Shown here: positions 46,227 through 56,978 of the stretch, piece after piece
Layout: the number at the start of each line of letters is the position of its first letter
Position numbering within the stretch: the first letter of the stretch is position 1
From: Stomoxys calcitrans
Taxonomy: Eukaryota > Arthropoda > Insecta > Diptera > Muscidae
Reading direction: 5' to 3'
Assembly: GCF_963082655.1 (NCBI RefSeq)
Contig: NC_081552.1
Span: 69,485,465 to 69,549,464, forward strand
Length of the DNA: 64,000 nucleotides
Made by a program: the position numbers and the translations under genes
Notes under the pieces: model-generated
What the model was told of the DNA's origin: nothing
Databases searched by the model: none
What the model saw: only the letters and a program-made list of their open reading frames with translations

Positions 46227-47327
46227 CCAGTAAGGAAGGGCAAAAGTCGGGCGGTGCGGACTATATAATACCTTACATCTACCTTATAAGTACAATGTGG
46301 GAGCTTTATCCAATTCTGAACCAATTTTGGTGGACCTCTGCGAGATAATATGTTCAAACTGTAATAACTAGGGTTGACAAATGACAACATTATTGCAAAT
46401 AACCCAAATTTTGACGAACCTATATATGGGAGCTATATCTAATTCTGAACCTATTTCAAGCAAACTTCTCAGATAATGTGATAGTCGTCGAGGAAAGCGT
46501 TGGGCAAAATTTTGGCAAGATTAGTCAAACAATGCGTTTGCAGTGGCTCTTGGGGTGAACATCTATATATATATCTGACAGCTATATCTAAAGCTGGGCC
46601 GATTTCTATGAAATTCACCAGTTATATCGTCATAAGACAGTCATAAGAAAATCCTTCCTGCAAAATTCCGAGAGAATCGGTTAAAAAATTAACACTTTCT
46701 TGCAACATTTCTCAAAATCGGACGAACATATATATGGGAGCTATACCAAAATCTGAACTGATTTCAGCAAATTTCTCAGATACTGTGGCAGTCGTCGAGG
46801 AAAAAGTTTTGCAAAATTTTTGGCAAGATGGGGCAATAAATGCGCTTGCTGGTGACTCTAGGAGTCAAAATCAGGCGATATATGTATATGAGACCTATAT
46901 CTAAATCCGAACCGATATCTATGAAAATCACCAGTAATGTCGAGTCATTAGAAAATGCTTCCTTCCAAATTATGAGAGAATCGGGTAACAAATGACCATT
47001 TTATTGCAGTATTATTACAAATCGGACGAACATATATATGGGAGCTATATCCAAATCTGAACCGATTTTTTCCAATTTCAATAGGCTTCGTCTCTAGCCC
47101 CAAAAACAAATTAAAAGACGATCGGATAAAAATTGCGACCTGTAGTTTGTACACAAATTAACATGGACAGACAGACAGAAACACAGACATACGGACATAG
47201 TTAATCGAATCAGAAAGTGATTCTGAATTGATCGGTATACTTATCAATGGGTCTATCTCTTTTGGGTGTTACAAACTAATTCACTAAGTATAATATCCAG
47301 TACCACAGTAGTAGTGAAGGGTATAAA
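46227..47327 (-). repeat. Family M4 repeat
   Basis: It starts AAGGAAGGGCAAAAGTCGGG and has modules with 'atatatgggagctatatc' near 46423, 46731 and 47035 (two modules apart, 304-308 bp). It then has CAGACAGACAGAAACACAG and ends GTAGTGAAGGGTATAAAG. The ends differ from M1 to M3 but the plan is the same. Confidence 0.78.
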
Positions 47328-47499
47328 GAGGGTGCGGATATTCATCCAATCGATGCCACTATGGACATATGCCTAAGATAGTTATCGGTTTGTTGTGCGC
47401 TCTAAAAATATAGAAAGTAACCATGAAAACGAAAATCTAATTTAGGAATTCCGTGCTACTTCCAAATTCTTAATTGCTTTCTATGTCACGCCCCTACGT

Positions 47500-47985
47500 T
47501 TCCCATTTTCCTCGCATGCCCTATGCGTGCTATCACTGGCCGCACCGATTTTGCATAAGTAAGCTCGGGGTCCTATGTGTCCCGCGATAACACCAAAAGC
47601 TATAGTGACCTTCTTACTTCCTCTCAGTATTAGCCTCGTCCTTTCACGATCCGTATCACCCCATAGGATTTTCCGCCCTACCGACTATTTTGCTGTTCCG
47701 CAGTATTCGTTTATTGCCCTCGCACTTAAATCGGACTGCGTCGACCTGAAGGGCTTCGGGTTAACTAGGTTTATCGACGGCAGTTTTCTGGCCTTCACCG
47801 CGAAATCGTTTGCCCCTACTCCGTTATGGCCCGGCAATAAAAAGATGCGGATTGTGGCATCCTCAGAGAAGGCGTTAATCTCCCTCTAACACTGCAAAAC
47901 TGTTCGTGACCTTACCCTCCTGGTTGTTATTGCTCTTATGGGCATTTTACTGTCCGTAAAGATGTTCACACTAGAGTACCACACC
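47500..47985 (-). pseudogene. LINE RNase H fragment (unit 1)
   Basis: The minus strand encodes IFTDSK, RVRSRTVLQCE, NAFSED and LPGHNGV, then KARKLPSINLVNPKPFRS and CGTAKQSVGRKILWGD, with a tail ending RACEENGKRRGVT. HNG in LPGHNG is the C-terminal RNase H signature of I/R1-type LINEs. Compared with unit 2 it has lost the GNERADDLT codons, so the domain is broken. Confidence 0.8.
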
Positions 47986-47989
47986 ACCG

Positions 47990-48240
47990 CACGCTTTACT
48001 AGATCCCCCGGATTTCCGCCTGCAGTACCGTATTATGGCTAGGCAGTCTAAAACAGATCTCAGTCCAAGATATCCGATCGGAAACCTCTTCCCTTCCACC
48101 CATGTTTCCTATCGTCGCCTCGTTTATACCGCGATGGTATGAGCTGCTCCCATCCTCAATCCATTCTGCTGTCGCCTTAAGTCTCACAGTCGGAATGGCT
48201 ACTCCACACTTAATCTTTATACCAATGGGTCGGATCTAGA
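47990..48240 (-). pseudogene. LINE RNase H fragment, N-terminal part
   Basis: The minus-strand frame has DGSSSYHRG, ISWTEICFRLPSHNTVLQAEIRGI: the beginning of a LINE RNase H domain (DGS Asp, then FQAE-like LQAE Glu). It lies next to the two C-terminal fragments. Confidence 0.7.
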
Positions 48241-48385
48241 ATCATCTCCAGTGCTCTTGTGGGCGTGGTCCTCATCGCTCCGCCTAGCCTAGACAACATG
48301 TTCTCTGAACCTGTTGTATGATCCTTATGTTGCACTTTTCTCCACAGCAGTCCACCAAACTACTAAGGCGTAAGTAACTATTGAT

Positions 48386-48785
48386 CTAATCATGCTCCAG
48401 TAGAGCCAGTGGACTATCCTCGGATTCAGGCCCCTTTTCGAGCCTACTGCCCCATTTCGAATCTAGGATTTTCCGCCCGACCGACTGTTTTGCTGTTCCG
48501 CAGTGTTCGTTTGTTGCCCTCGAACTTAAATCGGACTGCGTCGACCTGAAGGGCTTCGGGTTAACTAGGTTTATCGACGGCAGTTTTCTGGCCTTCGCCG
48601 TCAAATCGTCTGCCCTTTCATTCCCTCTAACTCCGTTATGGCCCGGCAACCAAAAGATGCGGATTGTGCCATCCTCAGAGAAGGCGTTAACCTCCCTCTA
48701 ACACTGCAAAACTGTTCGTGACCTGACCCTCCTGGTTGATATTGCTCTTATGGCCATTTTACTGTCCGTAAAGATGTTAAGTATC
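48386..48785 (-). pseudogene. LINE RNase H fragment (unit 2)
   Basis: A near duplicate of 47690-47985, with a better preserved RNase H end: LPGHNGVRGNERADDLTAKA. It continues to ILDSKWGSRLEKGPESEDSP, which unit 1 lacks. Unit 1 and unit 2 are direct duplicates about 770 bp apart. Confidence 0.8.
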
Positions 48786-49353
48786 TGTGCAAAATTTCAA
48801 GTGACTAGCTCGTGGTTTCGACAGACGCACAGTGGGATGGAAAAAAGCAAGTGGAAATAAATGTGCCATTTTGGATTTAATTGTGTCCAAGAAATTTGAC
48901 CAACAATTTTTTTTGAAATTTTCGCAGAGGCTGGTCTTTTATTTTGTTGCTTGTGAAAGCATTTCTGAACCGATTTTTTAACTGATTTCGAAAGCTAAGA
49001 AAATTTACTATTTTTTGTCGCAGTATATGTTAAGGTCCTATTCTTCAGGCAAAAGTTATGCGAATTACAAATCAAAAAATGTGAAAAATTCAAATATTGG
49101 CATTTTTTCGTGAAAAAGGTAATTTTATTGTTTCGCCTCTATACAGAAAACTTGGCCCAACACTATCAATTTAGTATTTACCGTACTATAAAGAAGAATT
49201 AATGTAGATGCGTTTTAACTGTAACTTTTATATATTATGTTAATTTAAATAGGAGATTTGTGAAGTACATTATTGGCATTTCCTAACAAACAAAAAACTG
49301 GTAAAAGCCTTCGAGTTTTCAAAACGCAATGCTGAGACCCCCAACTTTATAAC
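48786..49353. other. No gene seen
   Basis: It starts with a short M1 scrap (GTGCAAAATTTCAAGTGACT, CGACAGACGCACAG), followed by AT-rich sequence without a recognised element. Confidence 0.5.
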
Positions 49354-51171
49354 ATACTAGCTGACCCGGGCTCGCTCCGCTGCGCCTTCTTTTACTTTAA
49401 ATGGAACAAAAGTTTCCTTGGAATATTTATTTTCGGCAATTAAAGAGCTTTTAGTGAAATACCATGCTAAGAAAATAGTATGTCGCTTGACTAATAGTTT
49501 TACAATATAAGTGCCTTTATCTGAATCCCATATGATCTTTATTGGTCTACGAATTTAAGTTTGGATGTTATGTGTACTCCATTCTTAAAATACTTCATTT
49601 CAGCCCAATATTCTTATGATGTCTGATTTAGTGGTGTGTTCGGGGAAGAGGTGGTCCCCTACATACTTGGCCCTGAAAAAATGTCAGCATCGTGCTCTTC
49701 TCTCAAATACCATTTATTTAAACCCCATATTGCCATTGGCTTAAGAGGAGTTTACAGGATGAGGCGTCCCCCAAACACATGGCCTCAAAATAGGTTATCA
49801 AATTCGTTTTCTTATCTAAAATACCTATCATTTGAGCCACATATTGGCATGGTCGAAAATCCCTTTGGGGGTGTTTTGGGAAAGGGGTGATGACCTAAAT
49901 ACATGGATATCAAATTATACTCCAAAATACCTTCATTTGAGCCCCATATTGCGATGGTCACTAAAAAATTGCTGTTTGTGGTGTATTTTAGGTATCAATT
50001 CTTGCGAAAATGGGTATCAATTCTTGCTCTACCCCCCAATTCCTTACATTTAAGTTCCACATTGACATGGTGGGTAAATATGCCCGATTTAGGGGTCTTT
50101 TGGCGATTGGGGTGGTCCCCAAACACTAAGCCCGGAAAATACATCAGCAACGTACTCTATTCTCATATATCTATTTATCATTTATTTGAACCCCATATTG
50201 CCATTGCCCTCAAAATTGGATATCAAATTCGTTTTGTAATCTCATTTAAACTCTTATTGCAAAAGGCAGCAAATATGTCCGGTTTGGGGTATTGGCCCTA
50301 AAAACTATGAATATTTAGTTCCACTCTCTTTAAGATCCAAATTGTCTTGGTGAGCAAATACGTCCTATTTGGGGCTTGTAATGGTGGTGAGTCTCATATT
50401 GCAATAGTCAGAAAATAATTACTATTTGGGTGGTGTTGTGGGGTTGGGGTGGCCCCATAGACACATTTCCCGAATATTGATATAAAATTCGTGCTTTTCT
50501 CCCAAAGAACTTTCATTTGAGCCATATATTGCTATGGTCGTAAATTTGTACCCTTTGGGAATGTTTTTGGGGAGAGGCGGCCCCCCAAACACTTGGTCTC
50601 ATATTTGGATAACATATATTCAAATACCTTTCATTTAAGCCCCATATTCCCATGGTCAGTAAATAAGTGCTGTTTGGGGGGGTGGACCCACAGAAACGTG
50701 ATCCCACAATTGGATATCAGATTCGTATTCTACTCGCAAATACCATTATTTTGAGTCCCATATTGCCATGGTCCGTATATATGTCAGATTTAGGGGTGTT
50801 TTGGGGCTTGGGGTGGTCCCCCAAGCACTTGGTCCGACAATTGGATATCAGATACGTTTTCTTATCCTAAATACCTTTCATTTGAGTCCCATATTGTCGT
50901 GATTGGTTTAAATATATGTTTGGTAGGTTTTAGGGTGGGGCAGCCCCCCTAGGTACCCCATCTGAAATATGTATACCAAATTTTTATTTTTAGTGTACTA
51001 TATGAGATCACACAAAATTTTGCTTAAATCGCACCACCCATCTCCGAGATCTGGCGTTTCTGAAAATTAGGATAAGGGGGAGGGTCCGCCCCCCTTCAGA
51101 TATCTGTGAAAATTTCAAGAAAATCGGTTCAGCCGTTTCTGAGTCTATAAGGAACAAACAAATCTACAAAC

Positions 51172-51176
<5 letters not shown>
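49354..51176 (+). repeat. Family C dispersed repeat, near full length
   Basis: From ATACTAGCTGACCCGGGCTC to GAGTCTATAAGGAACAAACA and CACAAA, with the same modules as 2483-4593. The 3' TTGATTTTTATA is replaced by a TA microsatellite. Confidence 0.83.

Positions 51177-51214
<38 letters not shown>
51177..51214. repeat. (TA)n microsatellite, left of provirus
   Basis: A perfect TA run of about 36 bp between family C and the 3' LTR fragment. Confidence 0.9.
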
Positions 51215-51216
<2 letters not shown>

Positions 51217-51231
51217 GCTATGTGATCCGGC

Positions 51232-51345
51232 TGAGTGCCTGGCTGTTGATAATATTGCTGAGTTGACGAATGAATGAAGGAGTGTGTATGGCAATGTTTG
51301 GGAACATGAATGAATCGAGGAGTGGTAATGTAGGGTTACGCTACT
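51232..51345 (-). repeat. 3' LTR, fragment
   Basis: 'attgctgag' to 'tagggttacgctact' matches 55348-55439. The inner start (minus strand AGTAGCGTAACCC) follows a polypurine tract. The outer part does not match the 5' LTR. Confidence 0.78.
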
Positions 51346-51358
51346 TCCCTTCCCTTAA
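51346..51358 (-). other. Polypurine tract
   Basis: The minus strand reads TTTTAAGGGAAGGGA directly before the LTR start AGTAGCG, the expected plus-strand primer position. Confidence 0.8.
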
Positions 51359-51579
51359 AAAAAAAATTCTCATGGTTTACGATGTCGTCGATGGATATAT
51401 TATTAAAATTACAATTATAATGCTTAAAATAATTACGTATATTATTGTATTATTTTCTTTGACTATTGTTATAACATCATCGTGTTTGATATTTTTAACT
51501 TTCGTCATTTTCAAAGGTGGATACAATTGAGATAAATCAACTTATCAATCAATCAATCAACTTATTTTAAGGTGATAAC

Positions 51580-52105
51580 TTATTTTCAAAAAAATTATTT
51601 CGTTTATTTGCAATTTACCGTCACTTATTCTAATAATCTTGTTGCCTTCTATATTTAAATCGGTATTTGACTAACAATTCTGTTTAACCGATGTTTTACC
51701 TAAATTCCAAGTTACAATGACATTGGGTTCTACATACGTAATCAATTCTTTGTTAACAATATGTTTATAATTACAAATTGGTGTTGTGTGTAACAGAATT
51801 CTAGAAATACATTCATCATTAATTTCAATCTTTTCTCGAGTGTAAATTTTATTGTCAAATTTAAAATATGAGGTCGTGTCTGTGTAATCTAATTGGTATC
51901 CACTATTATCAGGATAAGGAATTATTTTTAGGGTGTTAAATGTTTTAAAGTTAATTGGGATGTGAGAGATGATAAGTATAATATTGGCTTGGTGATTGAT
52001 CCATGTAGATGTTTTTATTAGTAGGATATTTCGATTGTTTATGTTGTCTAACTTGTCATAATTCAACCATTTGGGATTGAATAAACCCAATCTGGATAGT
52101 TGCAT
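51580..52105 (-). pseudogene. env: Env-like fragment of errantivirus type
   Basis: About 144 aa in one frame, with spaced cysteines (NDECISRILLHTTPICNYKH near the C-terminal half), then a continuation in another frame (TDLNIEGNKIIRISDGKL) to about 51580. The placement downstream of pol and the general character fit the Env-like (F-type) protein of gypsy-group elements. No signal peptide, cleavage site or membrane anchor is retained. I assign it by position and resemblance only. Confidence 0.6.
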
Positions 52106-52377
52106 GCCCAGTTCGATGTCGATGTCTGCCCGTCTTGCGAGAGCACGGCACCAAGTGCAACATTGCTTGCGTCCGTTGTCAAAACAAACTTTCTGCTAAA
52201 ATCTGGTATCTTCAAAATGGGATCGTCCGAAATTAATTGTTTCAATTTTCTAAATTTTGAAATATATTCTGGGTCATTTATTTCCATCTTCGATTTCTTT
52301 TTTAAAACTTTTGTCATGGGTTTTGCTATGTTAGCGAAATTCAGAAAGAATTTTTGATAGTAGCCTGTTAGTCCCAT
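52106..52377 (-). pseudogene. pol: Gypsy-type RNase H, N-terminal part
   Basis: It reads [20 protein letters not shown], then [20 protein letters not shown] and [19 protein letters not shown], the polymerase connection and start of RNase H in Ty3/gypsy elements. It breaks after the first RNase H strand. The expected RNase H remainder and integrase (about 1.5 kb or more) are missing and env-like sequence follows. Confidence 0.85.
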
Positions 52378-53251
52378 AAAAGATTTTATCTCCTTTTTCC
52401 TGCTGGGGATAGGATATTTCTGAATAGCTCCTATTGTCCTTTGTTATAATATGTCCCAAAAATTTAGTCTCTGATGTTAAGAACTCGCACTTGGCAAGCT
52501 GCAGCTTCAGATTGACTTCAGACAATTTCTCAAAAACTAGGGGGAGCGAGGGACGTAGAAAATACATTTATGTCGTCCAAGTAAACGAGACAGTGTTTCC
52601 CAAGAAGGGGTCGAAAAGTATCGTTCATACAGCGCTGGAAGGTAGCCGGTGCATTTTTCAGACCAAATGGCATACGCAGATATTCGTAATGCCCATACTT
52701 GGTAGAAAAAGCAGTTTTCGTTATTGAGTCCGTGTTCATCTCGATTTGATGGAATCCTTTCGCCAGATCTATGGTGGTAAAATAGGTACATCTTCCAAAT
52801 TTCCCCAAGACCTTTCCAAATTTGGAATAGAATATCGATCACTAACGGTTATATCATTTAACTTTCTGTAATCTATTACAATTCTGAATTTCTGTTTGCC
52901 TGATGCGTCTTGTTTTTTAGGTACCACCCAAATGGGGCTACTATAAGGAGAGTTACTGGCCCGTAAAATACCCTGATCTAACATATCCTGTATCTGTGTC
53001 TCGACCTCCTGTTCATAAGCCTGAGGGTAACTGTATAGTTTTGAATAAATTGGCGAATTATGAGTAGTATTAATTACATGTTTGGTTCCGTTGGTAAATG
53101 TCAGTTTATGACCATCGTGATATTGTGTGTCCTGAAACCGTTTTAGCAATATGACAAGTTTTGTTCTCTCCTCATAATTCAAGTGTTCCAATCTGAAAGA
53201 ATTTAAGTTTGATCCTGATGCAATGGGTTTTTGAGTTTGATCCTGATGCAA
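52331..53251 (-). pseudogene. pol: Gypsy-type reverse transcriptase
   Basis: The fragments together cover the polymerase: [51 protein letters not shown] (motif A Asp), [20 protein letters not shown] (motif B) and [11 protein letters not shown] (YLDD catalytic pair). LQLAKCEFLTSETKFLGHII follows. At least three frame changes, near 52790, 52550 and 52380, break it. Confidence 0.9.
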
Positions 53252-53953
53252 ATGTGGTGTGGAATGTCGTCAATTTCGCAATTTGAAATTTGTATGTCAT
53301 CATTCGGCTTGATTTGAACATCCGACGTCTTCTGAAAGTGGTTCTGTTCGGGTGTGATACTATGATTTTTCAATTTGTATTTGTCGTTGCAAAGTGTTAC
53401 AGTCTCTTTATTGTAGTCACTATCACTGCTTTTGCCTTCTTATTAAAAGATCGTAATTTGTGGAAAATGGGTGCAATAGGAATTCATGCGGTAGCGGAAA
53501 CAAATTATTAGATAGGATAAGTATGCTCTTATTGACATTGAGCGGACCGTTACTCGTGTGAATTAGACATTCGGTATCATGGATTGGTAATTTGAATAAG
53601 TTACGAGTTATAATATTGACCGTCGATCCAGTATCAATTAAACATTTCGAGTTGTTTCCTTTGTATCTGATTACTATAAATTGTTGGTTTCCGAGGCCAG
53701 TGGCCGAAATTTTTTCAGCTTCCTCTATAGTCAATTCCTTTTCTTCCTCTTTCTCTTTTCCGTCTTCTGGCGTATCTAACTGTTTGTATGATTGATTTTC
53801 GTAATATCCTTCGTATTGTTGTGGATAGAGTTCTGTATAATAGTAAGTTGGGTCATTGTAACTGTTGTACGAATTCTGCAATTGGTAAGCTATCTCTTGA
53901 TTCCTAAGCTCATCTATACTCATTTTTGTCTGCCCGCTATCTGATGGTCTCAT
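53252..53953 (-). pseudogene. pol: Gypsy-type protease region
   Basis: The acidic and Lys-rich stretch [18 protein letters not shown] leads to an aspartic protease core, [18 protein letters not shown] (DTGS active site), then DLLIRRQKQ and a stop. The segment 53252-53422 between it and the polymerase has shifted frames. The protease would cut the polyprotein. Confidence 0.82.
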
Positions 53954-54022
53954 GCGTTTGGTTGGGTTATTATTAATAAATGCGTTTGAATTGGTTGTTT
54001 GTTGTTGATCTATTTATGTAAG

Positions 54023-54875
54023 TTAAATCTGTTTTGGCGTACGTACGTTGGGTCTGGGTACGTGTGGTATTGTAGGAATTGGACGAGGCATACTGTTAGA
54101 ATTAGGCTGATAATTTGTATAAAGATGGTTCGGAACCGTGTTATAAAATGGCCTTTGAAAATTTGGTTGCATCATTATAGGGTTAAAATTTGGTTGGAAT
54201 GGAGTATTAGTATTGTGAGAGTTATGATTAGTGTATGATCTGTGTTGTGTATCATTTTTTTTTTTTTTTTGAGTTATTTTCTGAGTGATATTGACGTTTT
54301 CATAAATGTTTTTTTCTTGTAGAATATTAATTAGTGTTCTTAAATCTTTTATATCGTCATTTATTACCCTGATGTAAATATTCAGGGGTATTTTTTGTAT
54401 AAGGAATTCAATACATGATTTGATTAGCTTAAAATAAAATATTTTTTCATGGACGTCACCTTCCAGCTCAAGCTTACTTGTTAACACTTGCAGACGCCTT
54501 TCCGCTTCTTCCAAAAATGAGCATACATTTCCTCGATAGGGTGTGCTTCGAAATTCTTCGAGTAATGTGTGGTTTGCTGTCTGGGTTTTATAGTTGAGTA
54601 TTAACTGTTTCCGGAGTTCCGTCCAACTGGCAATGTTGGTCATTCCAAGCGAGCCCATTACTTCTCCACTGATACAGCGTTCTACATGACCGAAGATAAT
54701 GTGTTGTTGCCGGGCATCTGTGGAGGACAAGAATGTGGTCTACCCTGCTAACGAAGGCAAACAACGAATTTGAGTTCCCCTCAAATTTCTCAACATTCCC
54801 AATCTGATAAGCAACCTGCGGCATCTCAGAGTCCGACAGGGTTATAGGTGTTGTTGATGTTGTTGGAAGAGACAT
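54023..54875 (-). pseudogene. gag: Gypsy-type gag
   Basis: It starts MSLPTTSTTPITLSDSEMPQ at 54875. The frame changes near 54725 and continues HIIFGHVERCISGEVMGSLG, ASWTELRKQLILNYKTQTANHTL and FLEEAERRLQVLTSKLE, a capsid-like helical region as in the 17.6/297 group. A run of T (54257-54272) sits in the C-terminal part. No zinc knuckle is visible, which is usual in this group. Confidence 0.8.
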
Positions 54876-55239
54876 GGCGATTTAGCTAGTTTTTGTCCTT
54901 TTTTCACTAACTTGAAGGTCTTTTTCTTTATTTTCTTAAAAGTTTTTTTATCTACTTATTTAATTACTTTCTTATTTTAAGTTCTTTGTTGAGCACATAG
55001 CACTTTCGTGGGGCTTAGAGGAAATCGAGTTGGATTTACTACCTCTCACAAATTCTGAGGCTTCTTCCCGATTTTTAATCATTTTTTTTTATTTTTTTGA
55101 CAAGTTGCTTTCTTACGGTTTCGCGCTACTGTCGAGGTTTTATTTTTTGTAAAAAACTTAACACGATATTAACCGCCAGCGAGTTCTTTTAATGGATAGC
55201 CCGTAAGAAAAATTCAAGAATTGATAATTTTTATTATCG

Positions 55240-55251
55240 CCGACTGCGCCA
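55240..55251 (-). other. Primer binding site, tRNA-Ser type
   Basis: The minus strand reads TGGCGCAGTCGG directly after the LTR. This is the primer site I recall for the 17.6/297 group (tRNA-Ser). The leader 54876-55239 is AT-rich and non-coding. Confidence 0.75.
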
Positions 55252-55435
55252 GTAAAAGATTAGAATTGATTTTGTTGAATACGTTCTTTATTGAATCGAG
55301 AAAACCAACTAAAACATTATTTCTTACGAATGTAAGGCACTAGAAAGATTGCTGAGCTGGCAAATGCATAAATGAATGTGTATGGGAATGTTTGGGAACA
55401 TAAATGAATCAAGGAGTGGTAACATAGGGTTACGC

Positions 55436-55439
<4 letters not shown>
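55252..55439 (-). repeat. 5' LTR
   Basis: About 188 bp from the minus-strand start AGTAGCGTAACCC to the primer site. Only its first 90 or so bp match the 3' LTR fragment. Confidence 0.7.
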
Positions 55440-55498
<59 letters not shown>

Positions 55499-55515
55499 TA
55501 TATATATATACATAT
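55440..55515. repeat. (TA)n microsatellite, right of provirus
   Basis: A TA run of about 70 bp with two interruptions, directly against the LTR end. Confidence 0.9.
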
Positions 55516-55879
55516 ATATTTTTGTCAAACGCATGTTATGACGACACTAAAAACTTCAACTTTTTTTCGCATATATAGGTTCCATTTGCACCCTTTATTA
55601 TATAAATGTCGAATTTTCACTCCTCACACCTCGAATTTATTAACTTTTACTGACATTTCGGGAATCGTATGATGTGAACCTTTCTTGCGACTTTCTGCAT
55701 GTTTTGGCGACATTTGTCTCAAAACGTTGTTGCCACATTTTTGGCAACATTTAATCATTTAACGCCGTGATGGTCAATCGGCTTTGAATTTCAGTCATTG
55801 TTTACAATTATATTTACGGTAGCACAACATGTAAAATAAATCAACGAAAAAAAACCTGTGGGGCTCATAGTCAACCCGT
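55516..55879. other. No gene seen
   Basis: AT-rich sequence. The phrase GTTGCCACATTTTTGGCAAC at 55729-55748 is a 20-bp near palindrome. No coding region was recognised. Confidence 0.5.
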
Positions 55880-55985
55880 GCGTCCCGGCTTATTGAGTTG
55901 GAAATCCGAGCTACGATTTGTTTGGTGTTCATCGTCAATACAACAAGCTCAGCTGGGAGCTACCGGGCGCGTCCACAGAAATTTG
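55880..55985 (+). repeat. Fragment of the 409-bp dispersed repeat
   Basis: 'gttcatcgtcaatac', 'aagctcagctgggagctacc' and 'gggcgcgtccac' match the minus strand of 57395-57480. It is truncated on both sides. Confidence 0.7.
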
Positions 55986-56019
55986 AGAAATTCGTATTCA
56001 TCTAGTAAAAAAGCTTTAG

Positions 56020-56602
56020 GATCGCCCGAGCCGAACTTTGGATACCCACCATCTCGTATATAGTATACGTTAACCACCTTTGGTCATAAACCTGAAAAAA
56101 TTCATAATTATGAACACATTGTAGCTATATGGAAACATGATCCAATTTGGACTGATGAATACAATTCACTGTTCAGGTTGCTAAAACAGAATATTGGACA
56201 ATATAGCAGCTGTATCTAAATATAGAATGATATGAACCATATAGGGCACGGACGTCGAAAAGTCTAGCATAGGTCACCATGCCGAATTTCAGCGAAATCT
56301 GATAATAAATGCGGCTCTCATGGGCCCAAGACCTTAAATCGGAAGATCGCTCTATATGACATTTATCCAGATATAGATCATATTGAACGTGGATGTCGTA
56401 GGGCCTAACACAGCTCACTTTACGGGTCCGAGGACTTAAATTGGGAGATCGGTATATATGGCAGCTAAATCTAACTATAGACCGATCTGAACTATATAAG
56501 GCGCAGAAGTCGAAACGATTTATATAAGCCACCGCCCAATTTCATCGAAATCGTATAATAAATAGGCGTTTTATGGGCCCAAGACCCTAAATCGGGAGAT
56601 AA
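56020..56602 (-). repeat. Family M2 repeat (outer), 3' part
   Basis: It starts with a decayed palindromic end (GCCCGAGCCGAACTTTGGAT), then minus-strand modules. It is cut at 56610 by a hAT-like MITE and resumes at 57878. Confidence 0.75.
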
Positions 56603-56978
56603 GTCTATATCAAAGGCCTGCGCTACACCATTACTAGTGCTTTCAAGACAATAATAACTATGAGTACTTCAATACCTAACATGAGCATTTCAAGACCTAA
56701 ACTCTTTGTTTAAAAAACAACATTGTATGAGAATTGAGAACTGAGTTAAACAGATAATAATTGTTAACAGGCAACAATTGTTACCTGTGAACAATTCGTC
56801 GGCTTAATGCTATCTTGTTCCATTCGCTATTTTTGAGTTAGGAACGGTTTGTGTAAGATTAAGAACACTTTTTCACGTATCGCATTTAGTTTTCGACAAA
56901 TTGAGGTTAAATTGTGCAAAAAAATATGACCTATTTCAATGCATTTGGCAAACATAAAGTGTTTTCATCTCAAAATAA

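Larger units (their letters stand above)
51215..55439 (-). mobile_element. Gypsy/errantivirus-like LTR element, broken provirus
   Basis: The minus-strand order is 5' LTR, tRNA-Ser-type primer site, gag, protease, reverse transcriptase, RNase H start, an env-like fragment, polypurine tract and 3' LTR fragment. The LTR starts AGT, as in the 17.6/297 group, and TA runs flank both sides. Integrase and the N-terminal part of env are deleted, and all coding parts have frameshifts. It cannot replicate or make a working envelope. Confidence 0.87.

Noticed and set aside
47575..47889. 104-aa plus-strand frame
   Set aside because: It is antisense to the LINE RNase H fragment, which has clear protein motifs on the minus strand.
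51270..51530. 86-aa plus-strand frame with hydrophobic stretches
   Set aside because: It lies across the 3' LTR, polypurine tract and env-side sequence of the provirus on the opposite strand. Hydrophobicity comes from T-rich DNA.
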